Shown: one piece after another, positions 1 to 9,372 of the stretch
Numbering within the stretch: position 1 is the stretch's first letter
How the letters are laid out: each line of letters opens with the position of its first letter
DNA from: an uncultured Bacteroidaceae bacterium
GTDB taxonomy: Bacteria; Bacteroidota; Bacteroidia; Bacteroidales; Bacteroidaceae
Length of the DNA stretch: 48,831 nucleotides
Assembly (NCBI GenBank): GCA_905233465.1
Contig: CAJOEI010000013.1
Location: 37,571 to 86,401, forward strand
Reading direction: 5' to 3'
Translations under genes and position numbers: made by a program
The notes under the pieces: model-generated
Database searches by the model: none
What the model was told of the DNA's origin: nothing
The model's input: only the letters and a program-made list of their open reading frames with translations

Positions 1-768
1 TACGACGTGCAGGTGGATGCCGTGCGCCTGCGCTATCGTCTGCTGCCATACATCTACTCCACGTCGGCTGACTGCGTGCTGCGCAGCGGCTCTATGATGC
101 GTGCACTGGTGATGGACTTCCCCGGCGATGCCAAGGCCTGCCGCATGGGCGACGAGTACATGTTCGGGCGCCAACTGCTGGTCAAGCCTGTTACAGATCC
201 GCTCTACACCTGGCGCGAAGACCAGCACCACGGCCACCAGATCTATCCCGACGTGCGCGCGGCATCGGCACCCGTCAGCGTATACCTGCCCATGCAGACC
301 GTTGGCGGCGAGGCCGTGAAGGGCAAGTGGTATGACTTCTATACCAATAAGATCAGCGAGGGAGGCAAGACCATCCTGCGCCCGACACCCATCACCGAGA
401 TGCCTGTCTATGTGCGCGCCGGCAGCATTCTGCCCTTCGGCCCAGCCGTGCAATACTCGGCCGAGCAACCCTGGACGGACCTCGAGGTACGTGTCTATCC
501 CGGTGCCGACGGACGCTTCACGCTGTATGAGGACGAAGGCGACAGCTACAACTACGAGCGCGGCATCTACAGTGAGATAGACTTCAGCTGGGACGACGCC
601 GCACGCTGCCTGACCATCGGCGCACGCCGGGGCTCGTTCCCGGGCATGCTGCAGCAGCGCCGCTTCCGCATCGTCATCGTCGACGAGAACAGCAGCCGTG
701 GCGACCAACCCATGGCAGGCGGCCGCACAGTGGAATATGACGGCAAAGAAGTGAAGATAACAGACTGA
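1..768 (+). CDS. GH31 family alpha-glycosidase (alpha-xylosidase type), C-terminal part
   Basis: The frame is open from the first base, so the 5' end lies outside the window; the GTG at 7 is internal and not a start. The visible 255 residues begin with the end of the catalytic barrel (RLRYRLLPYIYS, then a PGD...MFG.QLLV.PV stretch), a signature of glycoside hydrolase family 31. This is followed by the proximal beta domain (PVYVRAGSILPFGPAVQ) and a DUF5110-type beta domain (VRVYPGADGRFTLYEDEGD). The family releases terminal alpha-glucose or alpha-xylose, for example from xyloglucan oligosaccharides, and in Bacteroidales is usually periplasmic. The catalytic aspartates lie in the missing part, so substrate cannot be judged. 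The gene is convergent with the next one, separated by dispersed repeat DNA. Confidence 0.85.
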   Translation, partial: YDVQVDAVRLRYRLLPYIYSTSADCVLRSGSMMRALVMDFPGDAKACRMGDEYMFGRQLLVKPVTDPLYTWREDQHHGHQIYPDVRAASAPVSVYLPMQTVGGEAVKGKWYDFYTNKISEGGKTILRPTPITEMPVYVRAGSILPFGPAVQYSAEQPWTDLEVRVYPGADGRFTLYEDEGDSYNYERGIYSEIDFSWDDAARCLTIGARRGSFPGMLQQRRFRIVIVDENSSRGDQPMAGGRTVEYDGKEVKITD

Positions 769-792
769 TTATTATAGCTTTAGAAAAGCAGC

Positions 793-945
793 AAAAGGCC
801 CGGGGGTTAGCGGTTGATGATCCAGGGGGGTTGCACTAAAACATCCGGGACTTTCATGTAAATCTTCCAGGATCATTTCCCGCCAACATCCGGATGTTTT
901 CATGCCAACTTGTGGATGTTTTAGTCCTAACATGCGGATGTTTTT
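793..945 (+). repeat. Dispersed repeat family A, copy 1
   Basis: About 150 bp nearly identical to 19194-19344 and to the reverse complement of 44683-44827. It starts aaaaggcccgggggttagcg and ends catgcggatgttt. It contains the perfect 14-bp palindrome aacatccggatgtt and three GGATGTTTT units about 21-22 bp apart. No open frame of note and no transposase. It lies between convergent genes. Confidence 0.9.
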
Positions 946-988
946 ACAGCCCCTCCCCCTACCCCTCCCCTGTTAGGGAAGGGGGCTG
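946..988. repeat. GC-rich imperfect inverted repeat, possible bidirectional terminator
   Basis: The stretch begins acagcccc and ends ggggctgt, enclosing a pyrimidine-rich ccctcccc tract and a gggaaggggg tract, so it can fold into a long C/G hairpin. It lies between the convergent GH31 and DUF5103 genes, where a terminator is expected. Its composition resembles the ccctccctcacagggaggg elements at 34042, 35175 and 42123. There is no clear T-run, so terminator function is an inference. Confidence 0.45.
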
Positions 989-1014
989 TGTTTCAGCCCG
1001 CACAACACAGTTCG

Positions 1015-2242
1015 TCACTGCTCCTCGCTGATGCGCTGGTAGCCCACAAGTGCGTCATAACGAGCCCCTTGCGGACGGTGGTAGACGAGGATGATATACT
1101 CGTTGCGCGTCTCGTAGAAGTCACCCATCGTGGCAGCCGTGAGGCCACGACCGTCGTCCTGTAGCTGCAGAAACTGGAAATTGTAATAGCCCTGCTTGAG
1201 CATCACGCCAGCCTCGTAGCAGTGCTGGCGCTCGTCATACTCCATTCGGCAGCGCGGGTCGGGGAAGCCGTTGTCCCACAGGCCGGTGACATAGACATCG
1301 CCACCTGGCAGCCGCGGCGTATGGAGAGAGAAATGCGCCACGACATACTCAGCCTCGGTGTCGGCAGCGTCAGTGCCTGAGCGTCGCACCACGTAGGCTC
1401 CGTTGGCATCGGGCACGTAGGTATAGCTGCGAGGCGGCGTGGCAGCAAAGAGCACGGCATGGTAGATGGGGTCCTGCCACACCATGCGGTCTACGCCCAT
1501 GCCCTCGCGCCGCACATCGAGAATTTCGAACTTGTGGAACTCGGCCCCGGCGTCGAATATGAGCTCGCGGCGGTGTGTCCATTCAGCTCCGCTGCTATGG
1601 CGGATGTTGGGCTGCAGGTCGAGCACGGCGTTGTCGCGGCGGCGGTTTTGCAAAGAAGTCAAAGCAAACGAACTTGCCAGAAAGTATCTTGACATCGTAG
1701 GTCTTAATGAGAGTACTCAGACTCTTATCAAGGACATCGGTGTTGGTAAGCACCTCGGCAGCGATGCCCATCTCCGGGCTGAGTAGCGAGAAGGATGCCT
1801 CGCACACGGGCTCATCATCATTGTCCTCAGGGCAGATAAGCACGCGGTAGTTACCCGGCACAAGCAGCCGCACATCGTCATTGGGCAGCAAGAGGCGGTA
1901 GTGGGTGTAGAGCACTGAGGTGTTGAGACTGGTCTCGTAGTCCTCAATTGGCCGACCGTTGAAGCCCTCGAGCCAGTCGCTCTCAAAGAGGTCCTCGTTG
2001 ACGCTCCAATCGGCGTTGCACAGCTGCACCTTATATATGTATCGCTCGTACTCATGCGTGAGGTCGTCGAAGGAGATATTCACGCTGCCGCCCATGCGCG
2101 TCACGGGAGGCAACAGCGGGTCATTGTCAACGACCAGGCGCACAGTGTGGATATTCTCGCTCAAGCTGCGTGTGTGCTGCGCTGCAGCACGCCCGAGGCC
2201 GCAGCAGCAAGCCAACGTCAGAATCAAATATTTGCATTTCAT
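1015..2242 (-). pseudogene. DUF5103 family secreted protein, interrupted and frameshifted
   Basis: Two overlapping minus-strand frames together give one DUF5103 (PF17116) protein. The first (from 2242) has a signal peptide ending near GRAAAQ and the domain up to ...EMGIAAEVLTNTDV. The second resumes at about 1655 with LQNRRRDNAVLDLQPN and continues to the normal C-terminus at 1015. Between them about 85-95 bp do not encode the expected DUF5103 residues, are AT-richer, and on the plus strand read as a piece of a sugar ABC-transporter ATPase (YLDIVGL, TLIKDIGVGK). The replaced piece leaves the two halves out of frame. DUF5103 proteins are periplasmic or outer-membrane-associated and of unknown function. 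Either a true disruption or an assembly chimera; the second is quite possible. Confidence 0.75.
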
Positions 2243-2287
2243 GGCGCAAAAATAGTACTTTTATTTCGTCAATAACGAATTTTGCCC

Positions 2288-2295
2288 TACTTTTG
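2288..2295 (+). promoter_or_regulatory. Bacteroidetes -7 box (TACTTTTG)
   Basis: A perfect TAnnTTTG match 50 bp upstream of the DUF1460 gene start and divergent from the DUF5103 gene. No strong -33 element is evident. It would drive the DUF1460-mtgA pair. Confidence 0.6.
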
Positions 2296-2344
2296 TGGCC
2301 GTAACACCATCAAGAAGTTCAAATAGTTCAAAAAGTTCAACGAT

Positions 2345-3298
2345 ATGCGCATACTATCCATCCTTTATTCATCCTGCTTCATTCTGCTCGCATCACTGTT
2401 CAATCCGTCATCAGTCATCCAGCAGTCACCGCTGCCGGACGTGCTGCCCATCGACGGCGGCGAGCGGCCCATACGCCATCCGGTGGTGCGCACACGCACG
2501 GCAGAACAAGCCTACGTGGAGACGCTGCTGGAGCAGGGATGCGACCTGCCGGCTGACAGCAATCTGGTGCTCTTTTTTGCACGGCAATTCTTGGGTAAAC
2601 CCTACGTGGCCAAGACGCTGGACCAGACACCCGACCGCGAGGAGCTGGTAGTCAACCTCAACGGCATGGACTGCACCACATTCGTGGAATATGTCATGGC
2701 GCTGGCATTAACAGCACGCGAGCGTGGCACTACGTATGAACACTTTGCCTATCAGCTTAGCCACCTGCGTTATCAGGGCGGACGCGTGGAGTATGCCAAG
2801 CGCAACCACTATTTCAGCACATGGATTATGACCAACGAATCGCCCAACAAACTGAAGGAAGTGTGCGGCGATGCCAATGACAAACGTGGAGCATACTACC
2901 CCTTTGTCAACAAACAAGTGCTGAAAATCAACTACATGACCACACACCAGAGCCAGTATCCGCAGCTGAAGGCACATCCCGAGCTGGTGGACGAGATACG
3001 CTACATGGAGGAATTCCTCACAGGACTGACACCTCGCTACATCCCCAAGCGGCTGCTGGGCCGCAGCAAGAAGGACTTAGGCATTCAGGACGGCGACATT
3101 CTGGCTATCGTGACCAACAAACCTGGCCTTGACATCTCGCATCTGGGCTTCGCTGTATGGGGCAACGACGGCAAGCTACACCTGCTCAACGCCAGCCAGA
3201 TACACAAGCGTGTCGTACTGGAACCCAAGACATTATACCAGTATATGCAGGAGCACTCCTCGCAGATTGGTGTGCGTGTAATCCGCATGACAGATTGA
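2345..3298 (+). CDS. DUF1460 family N-acetylmuramoyl-L-alanine amidase-like protein
   Basis: 317 residues. An N-terminal hydrophobic segment (about residues 2-22) looks like a signal peptide or anchor. The core has the NlpC/P60-like papain fold signature of DUF1460 (PF07313): the likely catalytic Cys110 in [11 protein letters not shown] and the likely catalytic His266 in DISHLGFAV, followed by [12 protein letters not shown]. Structurally characterised members from Bacteroides act on cell-wall muropeptides, so a role in peptidoglycan trimming in the periplasm is likely. Its stop overlaps the start of mtgA by one base, which supports a shared transcript and a joint wall function. Confidence 0.85.
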   Translation: MRILSILYSSCFILLASLFNPSSVIQQSPLPDVLPIDGGERPIRHPVVRTRTAEQAYVETLLEQGCDLPADSNLVLFFARQFLGKPYVAKTLDQTPDREELVVNLNGMDCTTFVEYVMALALTARERGTTYEHFAYQLSHLRYQGGRVEYAKRNHYFSTWIMTNESPNKLKEVCGDANDKRGAYYPFVNKQVLKINYMTTHQSQYPQLKAHPELVDEIRYMEEFLTGLTPRYIPKRLLGRSKKDLGIQDGDILAIVTNKPGLDISHLGFAVWGNDGKLHLLNASQIHKRVVLEPKTLYQYMQEHSSQIGVRVIRMTD

Positions 3299-3993
3299 TG
3301 AAGAAACTGCTGCGTAGGCTGCAAAAGTTATTGCAGCGATTAGTGATATTCTTCTTTGCCTCCACTATATTGTCGGTGGTGGCCTATCGTTGGTTGCCCG
3401 TGTATGTCACGCCGCTGATGTTCATACGATGCTGGCAGCAGGCCTCGCGCGGCGAGACAATACGCCTGCGCCACCACTGGGTGCCGCTCACGGAGATGTC
3501 GAAATACATGCCCGTGGCTGTCATTGCGTCTGAGGACCAGCGCTTCATGCAGCACCACGGCTTCGACTTCGACGCCATAGGCCAGGCCATCAAGGAACAG
3601 CAGAACGGCAAACGGCGTCGCGGCGGCAGCACCATCAGCCAACAGACGGCCAAAAACGTCTTCCTGTGGCCGCGACAGTCGTGGGTGCGAAAGGGACTGG
3701 AAGCATACTTCACGGCGCTCATCGAGCTATGCTGGAGCAAGCAGCGCATCATGGAGGTCTACCTCAACAGCATCGAAATGGGCGACGGCATCTATGGTGC
3801 CGAAGCCGTGGCACAATGGCATTTCAACACCAACGCAGCGGGACTCACGCGCCAGCAGTGTGCACTCATTGCCGCCACACTGCCCAACCCGTTGCGCTAC
3901 GACAGCAGCCATCCCTCGGCATACATGCTACGGCGCCAGACGTGGATCATGCGGCAGATGAAACACATCGACCTGCTACCAACAGAGAAATAA
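3298..3993 (+). CDS. mtgA: Monofunctional biosynthetic peptidoglycan transglycosylase
   Basis: 231 residues from the ATG at 3298, which overlaps the previous stop (TGATG); the longer open frame upstream lies inside the DUF1460 gene and is discarded. One membrane anchor (about residues 12-40) precedes a GT51 domain with [14 protein letters not shown] (catalytic Glu79), [12 protein letters not shown], and [18 protein letters not shown]. There is no transpeptidase domain. It polymerises lipid II into glycan strands on the periplasmic side of the inner membrane. Length and motif order match the MtgA family. Confidence 0.95.
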   Translation: MKKLLRRLQKLLQRLVIFFFASTILSVVAYRWLPVYVTPLMFIRCWQQASRGETIRLRHHWVPLTEMSKYMPVAVIASEDQRFMQHHGFDFDAIGQAIKEQQNGKRRRGGSTISQQTAKNVFLWPRQSWVRKGLEAYFTALIELCWSKQRIMEVYLNSIEMGDGIYGAEAVAQWHFNTNAAGLTRQQCALIAATLPNPLRYDSSHPSAYMLRRQTWIMRQMKHIDLLPTEK

Positions 3994-3994
3994 A

Positions 3995-4034
3995 AAAATC
4001 ATTGCGCAACCACATGTGGCTGCGCAATGATTTT
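3995..4034. terminator. Bidirectional hairpin terminator
   Basis: A perfect 14-bp stem aaaatcattgcgca / tgcgcaatgatttt with a 12-nt loop. The A-run on one side and T-run on the other make it work in both directions, between mtgA (+) and the OmpA-like gene (-). Confidence 0.9.
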
Positions 4035-4051
4035 CTATATGAGCCTAATAC

Positions 4052-4795
4052 TTATTGCTGCTGATTGGCCTGAGCCTTAGCTGCTTCGATCATCTCCTGC
4101 GAAGCATAGAGATAAACCTCCACGCGGCGGTTCTGAGCCTTGCCGGCAGCGGTGCTGTTGTCAGCAACAGGATTGCTCTCGCCCAGTCCGGCCACTTCCT
4201 TGATCTGGCCACTGGCAATGCCCTGATTGGTGAAGAAGTTGGCCACGGCGTTGGCACGCTGCAGTGACAGCTGCTGGTTCTTGGTCACGCTCTGCTCGGC
4301 GGTGCTGTTCTTCCACGGTGTGTTGTCGGTGTAGCCCACGATGCCGACGCTCATGTCTGCATTGGGCTTGAGCACATCTGTGGCAAACTTGTTGAGCGAG
4401 CTTTGTGCTGTGGCGCTGAGTGCGCTGCCGCTCAGGGGGAAGAGGATGCCGCTGTCGAAAGTCACGCGCACAGCCTGATAGCCGTTCTGGTCGATGGCCT
4501 CATCGACCTGTGCATTGGCCACCTGCTCAGCAGCCTTCTTAGCCTTGTCCATGCGGTTGCCGATAATGACACCCACGGTTGTACCTGCTACGGCACCAGC
4601 TGCACCGGCGATGCCGGCCCACTTGCCCTTGTTGCCGCTCTTGGCGATGAGTGCGCCCAGAGCAGCACCCAGTGCTGCGCCGCCGCTACCACCGATGAGG
4701 CCGCCCTTGGCGGTGTTGGTCATTCCGCCGTTGCTGCATGCGTTGAGCACAAGCGCAGCCACGAGCATGAGAGCATAATACTTCAGTCCTTTCAT
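4052..4795 (-). CDS. OmpA-family peptidoglycan-binding lipoprotein with glycine zipper
   Basis: 247 residues. The signal peptide ends in the lipobox LNAC, giving lipidated Cys20. Residues of about 30-85 are rich in Gly and Ala (GGLIGGSGGAALGAALGALIA, then GVIIGNRMDKAKK), a glycine-zipper segment that may insert in the membrane. The C-terminal half is an OmpA-like domain: FDSGILFPLSG, VGYTDNTPWKNS, SLQRANAVANFF, and GLGESNPVADNSTAAGKAQNRRVEVYL, which contains the residues that hold diaminopimelate. The protein probably tethers the outer membrane to peptidoglycan. It has its own promoter at 4846-4853 and a terminator shared with mtgA. Confidence 0.9.
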   Translation of the reverse strand: MKGLKYYALMLVAALVLNACSNGGMTNTAKGGLIGGSGGAALGAALGALIAKSGNKGKWAGIAGAAGAVAGTTVGVIIGNRMDKAKKAAEQVANAQVDEAIDQNGYQAVRVTFDSGILFPLSGSALSATAQSSLNKFATDVLKPNADMSVGIVGYTDNTPWKNSTAEQSVTKNQQLSLQRANAVANFFTNQGIASGQIKEVAGLGESNPVADNSTAAGKAQNRRVEVYLYASQEMIEAAKAQANQQQ

Positions 4796-4845
4796 GTTGT
4801 GAGTTTTAAAATGTTAATAAATGGTTGTTTGACGTTTTTCGGTCG

Positions 4846-4853
4846 CAAATATA
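4846..4853 (-). promoter_or_regulatory. Minus-strand -7 box for the OmpA-like gene
   Basis: CAAATATA on the plus strand is TATATTTG on the minus strand, a perfect TAnnTTTG, 51 bp upstream of the gene start. Confidence 0.6.
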
Positions 4854-4917
4854 CATATTTTATATATTATATGCATTCAAAAAGAGTTTTTTTCTGCATT
4901 TTGTTGACGAGATTTCG

Positions 4918-4925
4918 TAACTTTG
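4918..4925 (+). promoter_or_regulatory. -7 box for proS (TAACTTTG)
   Basis: A perfect TAnnTTTG match with a TTGTTG about 15-20 bp upstream as a possible -33 element. It lies 33 bp before the proS start and is divergent from the OmpA promoter. Confidence 0.65.
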
Positions 4926-4957
4926 CGCCCAAATTGAGACAATAATATAATACAACA

Positions 4958-6439
4958 ATGGCAAAAGAACTGAAAAACCTCACCAAACGCAGCGAGAACT
5001 ACTCGCAGTGGTACAACGAACTGGTCGTGAAAGCCGACCTGGCTGAGCAGAGCGACGTCCGCGGATGTATGGTCATCAAACCCTATGGCTACGCCATCTG
5101 GGAGAAGATGCAGCGCAAGCTCGACGACATGTTCAAAGAGACAGGCGTGCAGAACGCATACTTCCCACTGCTCATTCCCAAGAGCTTCCTCTCGCGCGAG
5201 GCCGAACACGTGGAGGGCTTCGCCAAGGAGTGTGCCGTGGTGACACACTACCGCTTGAAAACCAACGAGACACATGACGGTGTTGTCGTGGACCCCGAGG
5301 CACGGCTGGAAGAAGAACTCATCGTGCGCCCCACCAGCGAGACCATCATCTGGAACACATTCAAGAACTGGATTCACTCGTGGCGTGACCTGCCACTGCT
5401 GGTCAATCAGTGGTGCAACGTTATGAGATGGGAGATGCGCACACGACTCTTCCTGCGCACGTCCGAGTTCCTGTGGCAGGAGGGCCATACCGCCCACGCC
5501 ACACGCGAGGAGGCAGAGGCTCGCGCACAGCAAATGCTGAAGGTCTATGCCGACTTCGCCGAACGCGTGATGGCCGTGCCCGTGCTGCAGGGCGTAAAGA
5601 GCGAGACGGAGCGCTTTGCCGGAGCATTGGACACCTACACCATCGAGGCCATGATGCAGGACGGCAAGGCGCTGCAGAGCGGCACCAGCCACTTCCTGGG
5701 CCAGAACTTCGGCAAGGCTTTCGAGGTGCAGTTCCTCAACAAGGACAACCAACCCGAATACGCATGGGCAACATCGTGGGGCGTGAGCACACGACTGATG
5801 GGTGCTCTCATCATGACCCACTCCGACGACAACGGCCTCGTACTGCCACCTGCACTGGCACCCACGCAGGTGGTGCTTATACCCATCTACAAGACCGACG
5901 AGCAGCTGGCGGCTATCCGCGAACGCCTCGCTGCCATTGCCGACGAGCTGCGCGGCATGGGCATCAGCGTGAAGTTGGACGACAACGACCAGAAACGACC
6001 TGGTTTCAAGTTTGCCGACTACGAGCTCAAGGGCGTGCCCGTGCGTTTAGTCATGGGTGGACGCGACCTGGAGCAAGACACCATTGAGGTCATGCGCCGC
6101 GACACGCTGGAGAAGGAAGAGCGCTCGCAAGAGGGCATCGCAGCCTACGTCCGCGACCTGCTTGACGACATCCAGCGCAACATCTTCGAGAAGGCACGCG
6201 CCGCACGCGATGCACGCATCTATGAGTGCGACGACTACGAGGAGTTCAAGCGCCGCATCAAGGACGGAGGCTTCTTCCTCTGCCATTGGGACGGCACGCC
6301 CGAGACCGAGGCACGCATCAAGGAAGAGACGCAGGCCACAATCCGCTGCGTGCCCTTTGCCTACGAGCAGACGCCCGGCACCGACATGGTCAGCGGCAAG
6401 CCCGCCAAATATCGCGTACTAATCGCAAGAGCATACTAA
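4958..6439 (+). CDS. proS: Prolyl-tRNA synthetase (archaeal/eukaryotic-like type)
   Basis: 493 residues, start ATG at 4958. It charges tRNA-Pro with proline in the cytosol. Class II motifs are visible: [14 protein letters not shown] (motif 1 region), [25 protein letters not shown] (motif 2), and [19 protein letters not shown] (motif 3). The anticodon-binding domain follows from about residue 300. The length, the lack of an editing insertion between motifs 2 and 3, and the C-terminal tyrosine (RVLIARAY) fit the ProS type 3 family found throughout Bacteroidetes. The following transporter gene begins one base after the stop, so it is probably co-transcribed. Confidence 0.96.
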   Translation: MAKELKNLTKRSENYSQWYNELVVKADLAEQSDVRGCMVIKPYGYAIWEKMQRKLDDMFKETGVQNAYFPLLIPKSFLSREAEHVEGFAKECAVVTHYRLKTNETHDGVVVDPEARLEEELIVRPTSETIIWNTFKNWIHSWRDLPLLVNQWCNVMRWEMRTRLFLRTSEFLWQEGHTAHATREEAEARAQQMLKVYADFAERVMAVPVLQGVKSETERFAGALDTYTIEAMMQDGKALQSGTSHFLGQNFGKAFEVQFLNKDNQPEYAWATSWGVSTRLMGALIMTHSDDNGLVLPPALAPTQVVLIPIYKTDEQLAAIRERLAAIADELRGMGISVKLDDNDQKRPGFKFADYELKGVPVRLVMGGRDLEQDTIEVMRRDTLEKEERSQEGIAAYVRDLLDDIQRNIFEKARAARDARIYECDDYEEFKRRIKDGGFFLCHWDGTPETEARIKEETQATIRCVPFAYEQTPGTDMVSGKPAKYRVLIARAY

Positions 6440-6440
6440 C

Positions 6441-7709
6441 TTGCCCTGGATAGCCTCCCTTTTTGCGGCAGAAGCCATTCCCAGTGCCATGACAACGTTC
6501 GTGGCACTGCTGATGCTGTTGCAGCTGGGGCAGGACTGGGGCACATCGACTCTGCTGGCCAGCCTGCTGGCGCTGCCGTGGGCGGCTAAGACCCTTGTCA
6601 CCACACACATACGGCATTGGGGACACATCGCCCTGCAGCTGCGCATCGTGGAGATGCTACTCTTCGGTGCACTGGTGGCACTGGCTTTCTGTTTCGTCGG
6701 CAGCGAAGCCGTCATGTGGCACGTCTATGGCCTGCTAATGGCCATCAGCATACTGTGCTCATGGCATGAGGTGGCGGCACGCATTCACTACGAACACCTG
6801 CTGCGACCTGCGGTGCAACGTCTCTATGACGGCACCAAACTGTTCTACTCACAGCTCGTGGCAGTGGTGACATACGGCATCATGCTTGCTGGAGTGGGTT
6901 TCCTCGAAGTGTTCTATCACAACCGCCGCGATGCCGTGACGCTGTCATGGAGCACAGCTGTTTACGTCCTGGCAGGAGTATATCTGCTGCTGGTGATCTA
7001 CAACCTGCTGGTGCTGCCCTCATCGACACGCAGCCAGTATGAAGCAATACGCAACGGAGCACACCACACCGGAGCGCAGCATGAAGCACGTCCGGCAGCA
7101 TTAGCACACTGGCGCAAGACAAGCACATGGGCGGCCGTGGTCTGCCTGACACTGATGCTGCTACCACAGGCACTGATGTTCCACACTCGAGTGTTGTTCT
7201 TCATCGCGCCGCGTGTTGATGGTGGCCTCGGCGCTACACTGCAATGGATAGGTCTGGCACAGGGCACCGTGGGCGTAATAGCCTTCTCTGTCGGCCTGAT
7301 GCTTGGACGACGCCTGCTGTCACAGGGCAAGGCCGTTAGAATTATGTCAATCATGCTGCCGCTCTCGCCGCTTGTCTACTGGCTCATGGCGCATACACAG
7401 CCTGCATCGCTGCCAGTGCTTTGCGTAGCCACGGCTGTAGCACAGATGCTCTTCGGTTGCGGCCTCAATGCCTGCCAGCCATACGTACGCATCGTGTCGG
7501 GTCTACGCTATCGCACAGCCACGAACTACCTCTACATCCCTGTCATCGCGCTCGCGATGCTCCTACCGATGGCAGTCTCGGGCTGGCTCGCACAGAACAT
7601 GGACTTCAAAACATTTTTCGCCATCAATAGCATACTCATCCTGCCGGCGCTGATAGCCGCATATGCAGGTAATAAAACAATCTTAAGTATCAATGAGTGC
7701 AATAAGTAA
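6441..7709 (+). CDS. MFS transporter, AmpG-like, TTG start
   Basis: 422 residues with about 12 hydrophobic segments. The frame is closed by a stop at 6420-6422, and the only canonical start before the conserved N-terminus is the TTG at 6441, one base after the proS stop. The N-terminus (PWIASLFAAEAIPSAM) aligns with that of the next gene (AWVPSLYLAEALPYVV), showing they are diverged tandem paralogs. AmpG-type permeases import muropeptides or related solutes through the inner membrane, but substrate is not predictable here. The 3' end overlaps the next gene by 17 bp, indicating translational coupling; the two could act as a pair. Confidence 0.8.
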   Translation: MPWIASLFAAEAIPSAMTTFVALLMLLQLGQDWGTSTLLASLLALPWAAKTLVTTHIRHWGHIALQLRIVEMLLFGALVALAFCFVGSEAVMWHVYGLLMAISILCSWHEVAARIHYEHLLRPAVQRLYDGTKLFYSQLVAVVTYGIMLAGVGFLEVFYHNRRDAVTLSWSTAVYVLAGVYLLLVIYNLLVLPSSTRSQYEAIRNGAHHTGAQHEARPAALAHWRKTSTWAAVVCLTLMLLPQALMFHTRVLFFIAPRVDGGLGATLQWIGLAQGTVGVIAFSVGLMLGRRLLSQGKAVRIMSIMLPLSPLVYWLMAHTQPASLPVLCVATAVAQMLFGCGLNACQPYVRIVSGLRYRTATNYLYIPVIALAMLLPMAVSGWLAQNMDFKTFFAINSILILPALIAAYAGNKTILSINECNK

Positions 7710-9012
7710 GAAACCATACGCCTGGGTACCATCATTGTATCTTGCTGAAGCACTGCCATACGTGGTAGTGATGACCATAAGCACCATCTTGTATCAGAAC
7801 TTCGGCCTCTCCAACACCGAGCTGGCATTCTACACCTCGTGGCTCTACCTGCCGTGGGTCATCAAGCCGCTATGGAGCCCCTTTGTGGACAGCGTGCGCA
7901 CCAAGCGCTGGTGGGTGCTGTCCATGCAACTGCTCATCTCGTGCGGCATGGCGGCACTGGCCTTCACACTGCCCACACCCTTCTGGCTACAAGGCTCGCT
8001 GGCAGCACTGTGGGTGATGGCTTTCGCCAGCTCAACCCATGACATAGCAGCCGATGGGCTCTACATTCTCGGGTTGGACACACACCAGCAAAGCCTGTAC
8101 GTGGGCATACGCTCCACATTCTACCGCATAGGCATGTTGGCTGGACAAGGTGCACTGCCCGTGCTCGTGGGCTTTCTGCACGAGAGCCGCGGCTGGACAT
8201 TCGAATGGGCGTGGTATGCAGCCTTCCTCGTCGTGGCTGGCGTGATGATTGCGCTCTACCTCTGGCATTGGCGCGCGCTGCCTAAGGTGGAAAGCGCCAC
8301 CACCCTGCCCCACACCGACAACGATGGACAGGAAAAGGACTCTATCGCAACAGCTTTCTCATCTACCTTGCGCGTGTTCTTCTCCAAACCCGGCATCGTC
8401 GCGGCATTGCTATTCATGTTGCTCTTCCGCTTTCCCGAAGGACAGTTGGTAAAGATTGCCAGTCCCTTCCTGCTCGACGACCCCGCTAATGGCGGACTGG
8501 GCCTGACGGACACCAACATAGGCTTCATCTACGGCACACTGGGCGTGATAGGCCTGCTGGCAGGAGGCCTGCTTGGTGGCTGGTGCGTCTCGCGCCACGG
8601 CCTGCGACGCTGGCTGTGGCCCATGGTGCTCAGCATATCACTGCCCGACCTCGTATACGTCTATCTGGCATGGGCCGCACCAGAACTCACTGCTGCAAGC
8701 TCTCAACTCCCCATTATCTCCACCTGCGTCTTCATTGAGCAGTTCGGCTACGGCTTCGGTTTCACGGCATATATGCTCTACCTCGTCTACTTCTCACAAG
8801 GCGAACGCAGTACGTCTGTCTTCAGCATCTGCACGGCCATGCAGGCCCTGGGCATGATGTTGCCGGGCATGATAGCCGGATGGATGGCCGACAGGCTTGG
8901 ATACACAGGCTTCTTCGTGTGGGTCGTGGCATGCTGTGTCGTCACATTTATCGTGACGGCATTCATCAAGGTCAGCCCCGACTACGGCAAGGAAGCATCT
9001 AAACAGCAATAG
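7693..9012 (+). CDS. MFS transporter, AmpG-like
   Basis: 439 residues, about 12 transmembrane helices, start ATG at 7693 inside the preceding gene. The first loop LPWVIKPLWSPFVD and the segment AFASSTHDIAADGLY are characteristic of AmpG/PAT-type MFS permeases. AmpG moves anhydro-muropeptides into the cytosol for cell-wall recycling; whether this copy does so is inferred only from family resemblance. It is the last gene of the proS transcript and converges with the pqqD-like gene, with only 48 bp between the stops. Confidence 0.85.
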   Translation: MSAISKKPYAWVPSLYLAEALPYVVVMTISTILYQNFGLSNTELAFYTSWLYLPWVIKPLWSPFVDSVRTKRWWVLSMQLLISCGMAALAFTLPTPFWLQGSLAALWVMAFASSTHDIAADGLYILGLDTHQQSLYVGIRSTFYRIGMLAGQGALPVLVGFLHESRGWTFEWAWYAAFLVVAGVMIALYLWHWRALPKVESATTLPHTDNDGQEKDSIATAFSSTLRVFFSKPGIVAALLFMLLFRFPEGQLVKIASPFLLDDPANGGLGLTDTNIGFIYGTLGVIGLLAGGLLGGWCVSRHGLRRWLWPMVLSISLPDLVYVYLAWAAPELTAASSQLPIISTCVFIEQFGYGFGFTAYMLYLVYFSQGERSTSVFSICTAMQALGMMLPGMIAGWMADRLGYTGFFVWVVACCVVTFIVTAFIKVSPDYGKEASKQQ

Positions 9013-9060
9013 CCGCAGCTGGCGACTATTGCTTTAAGTGGTTCTAAACCACCGTCGTAA

Positions 9061-9330
9061 TTACACTTCTAACAGACCAGCATCGGTCCACTCGCGCACC
9101 ACCGTGCGGGCATCTGCCAATGCGCGGTCGTAGTCCACTTCGTATTCCTCACACAACAACTGGGCAAGGCGTTCGGCATCAAAGTCTGTGCCGACAACAT
9201 TTCTCCAGAGATAGGCAGCGCTCTCGTTGAGATTAATAAGCTTGGAATAGTCTATCAACTCTCTGCCATGAGCCACGACTACGGCCTCGCCGCAGACAAC
9301 AATGAGCTCAAAACCGTCTTTTATACGCAT
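9061..9330 (-). CDS. PqqD family protein
   Basis: 89 residues. The pattern YSKLINLNESAAYLWRNV, then LAQLLCEEYEVD, then DARTVVREWTDAGLLEV is that of the PqqD winged-helix fold (PF05402). PqqD-like proteins bind the leader part of a ribosomally made peptide and hand it to a modifying enzyme. Here it is the last gene of an operon with an HPr-kinase-like protein and an S26-peptidase-like protein, an arrangement reminiscent of peptide-maturation modules. No precursor gene, radical SAM enzyme or asparagine-synthetase-like cyclase is visible nearby. The 42-bp gap before it is too short to hold a precursor gene. Confidence 0.8.
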   Translation of the reverse strand: MRIKDGFELIVVCGEAVVVAHGRELIDYSKLINLNESAAYLWRNVVGTDFDAERLAQLLCEEYEVDYDRALADARTVVREWTDAGLLEV

Positions 9331-9372
9331 AAATATAGGGAAGTAATTTAGGATTTACAGGTTATTGACTTC

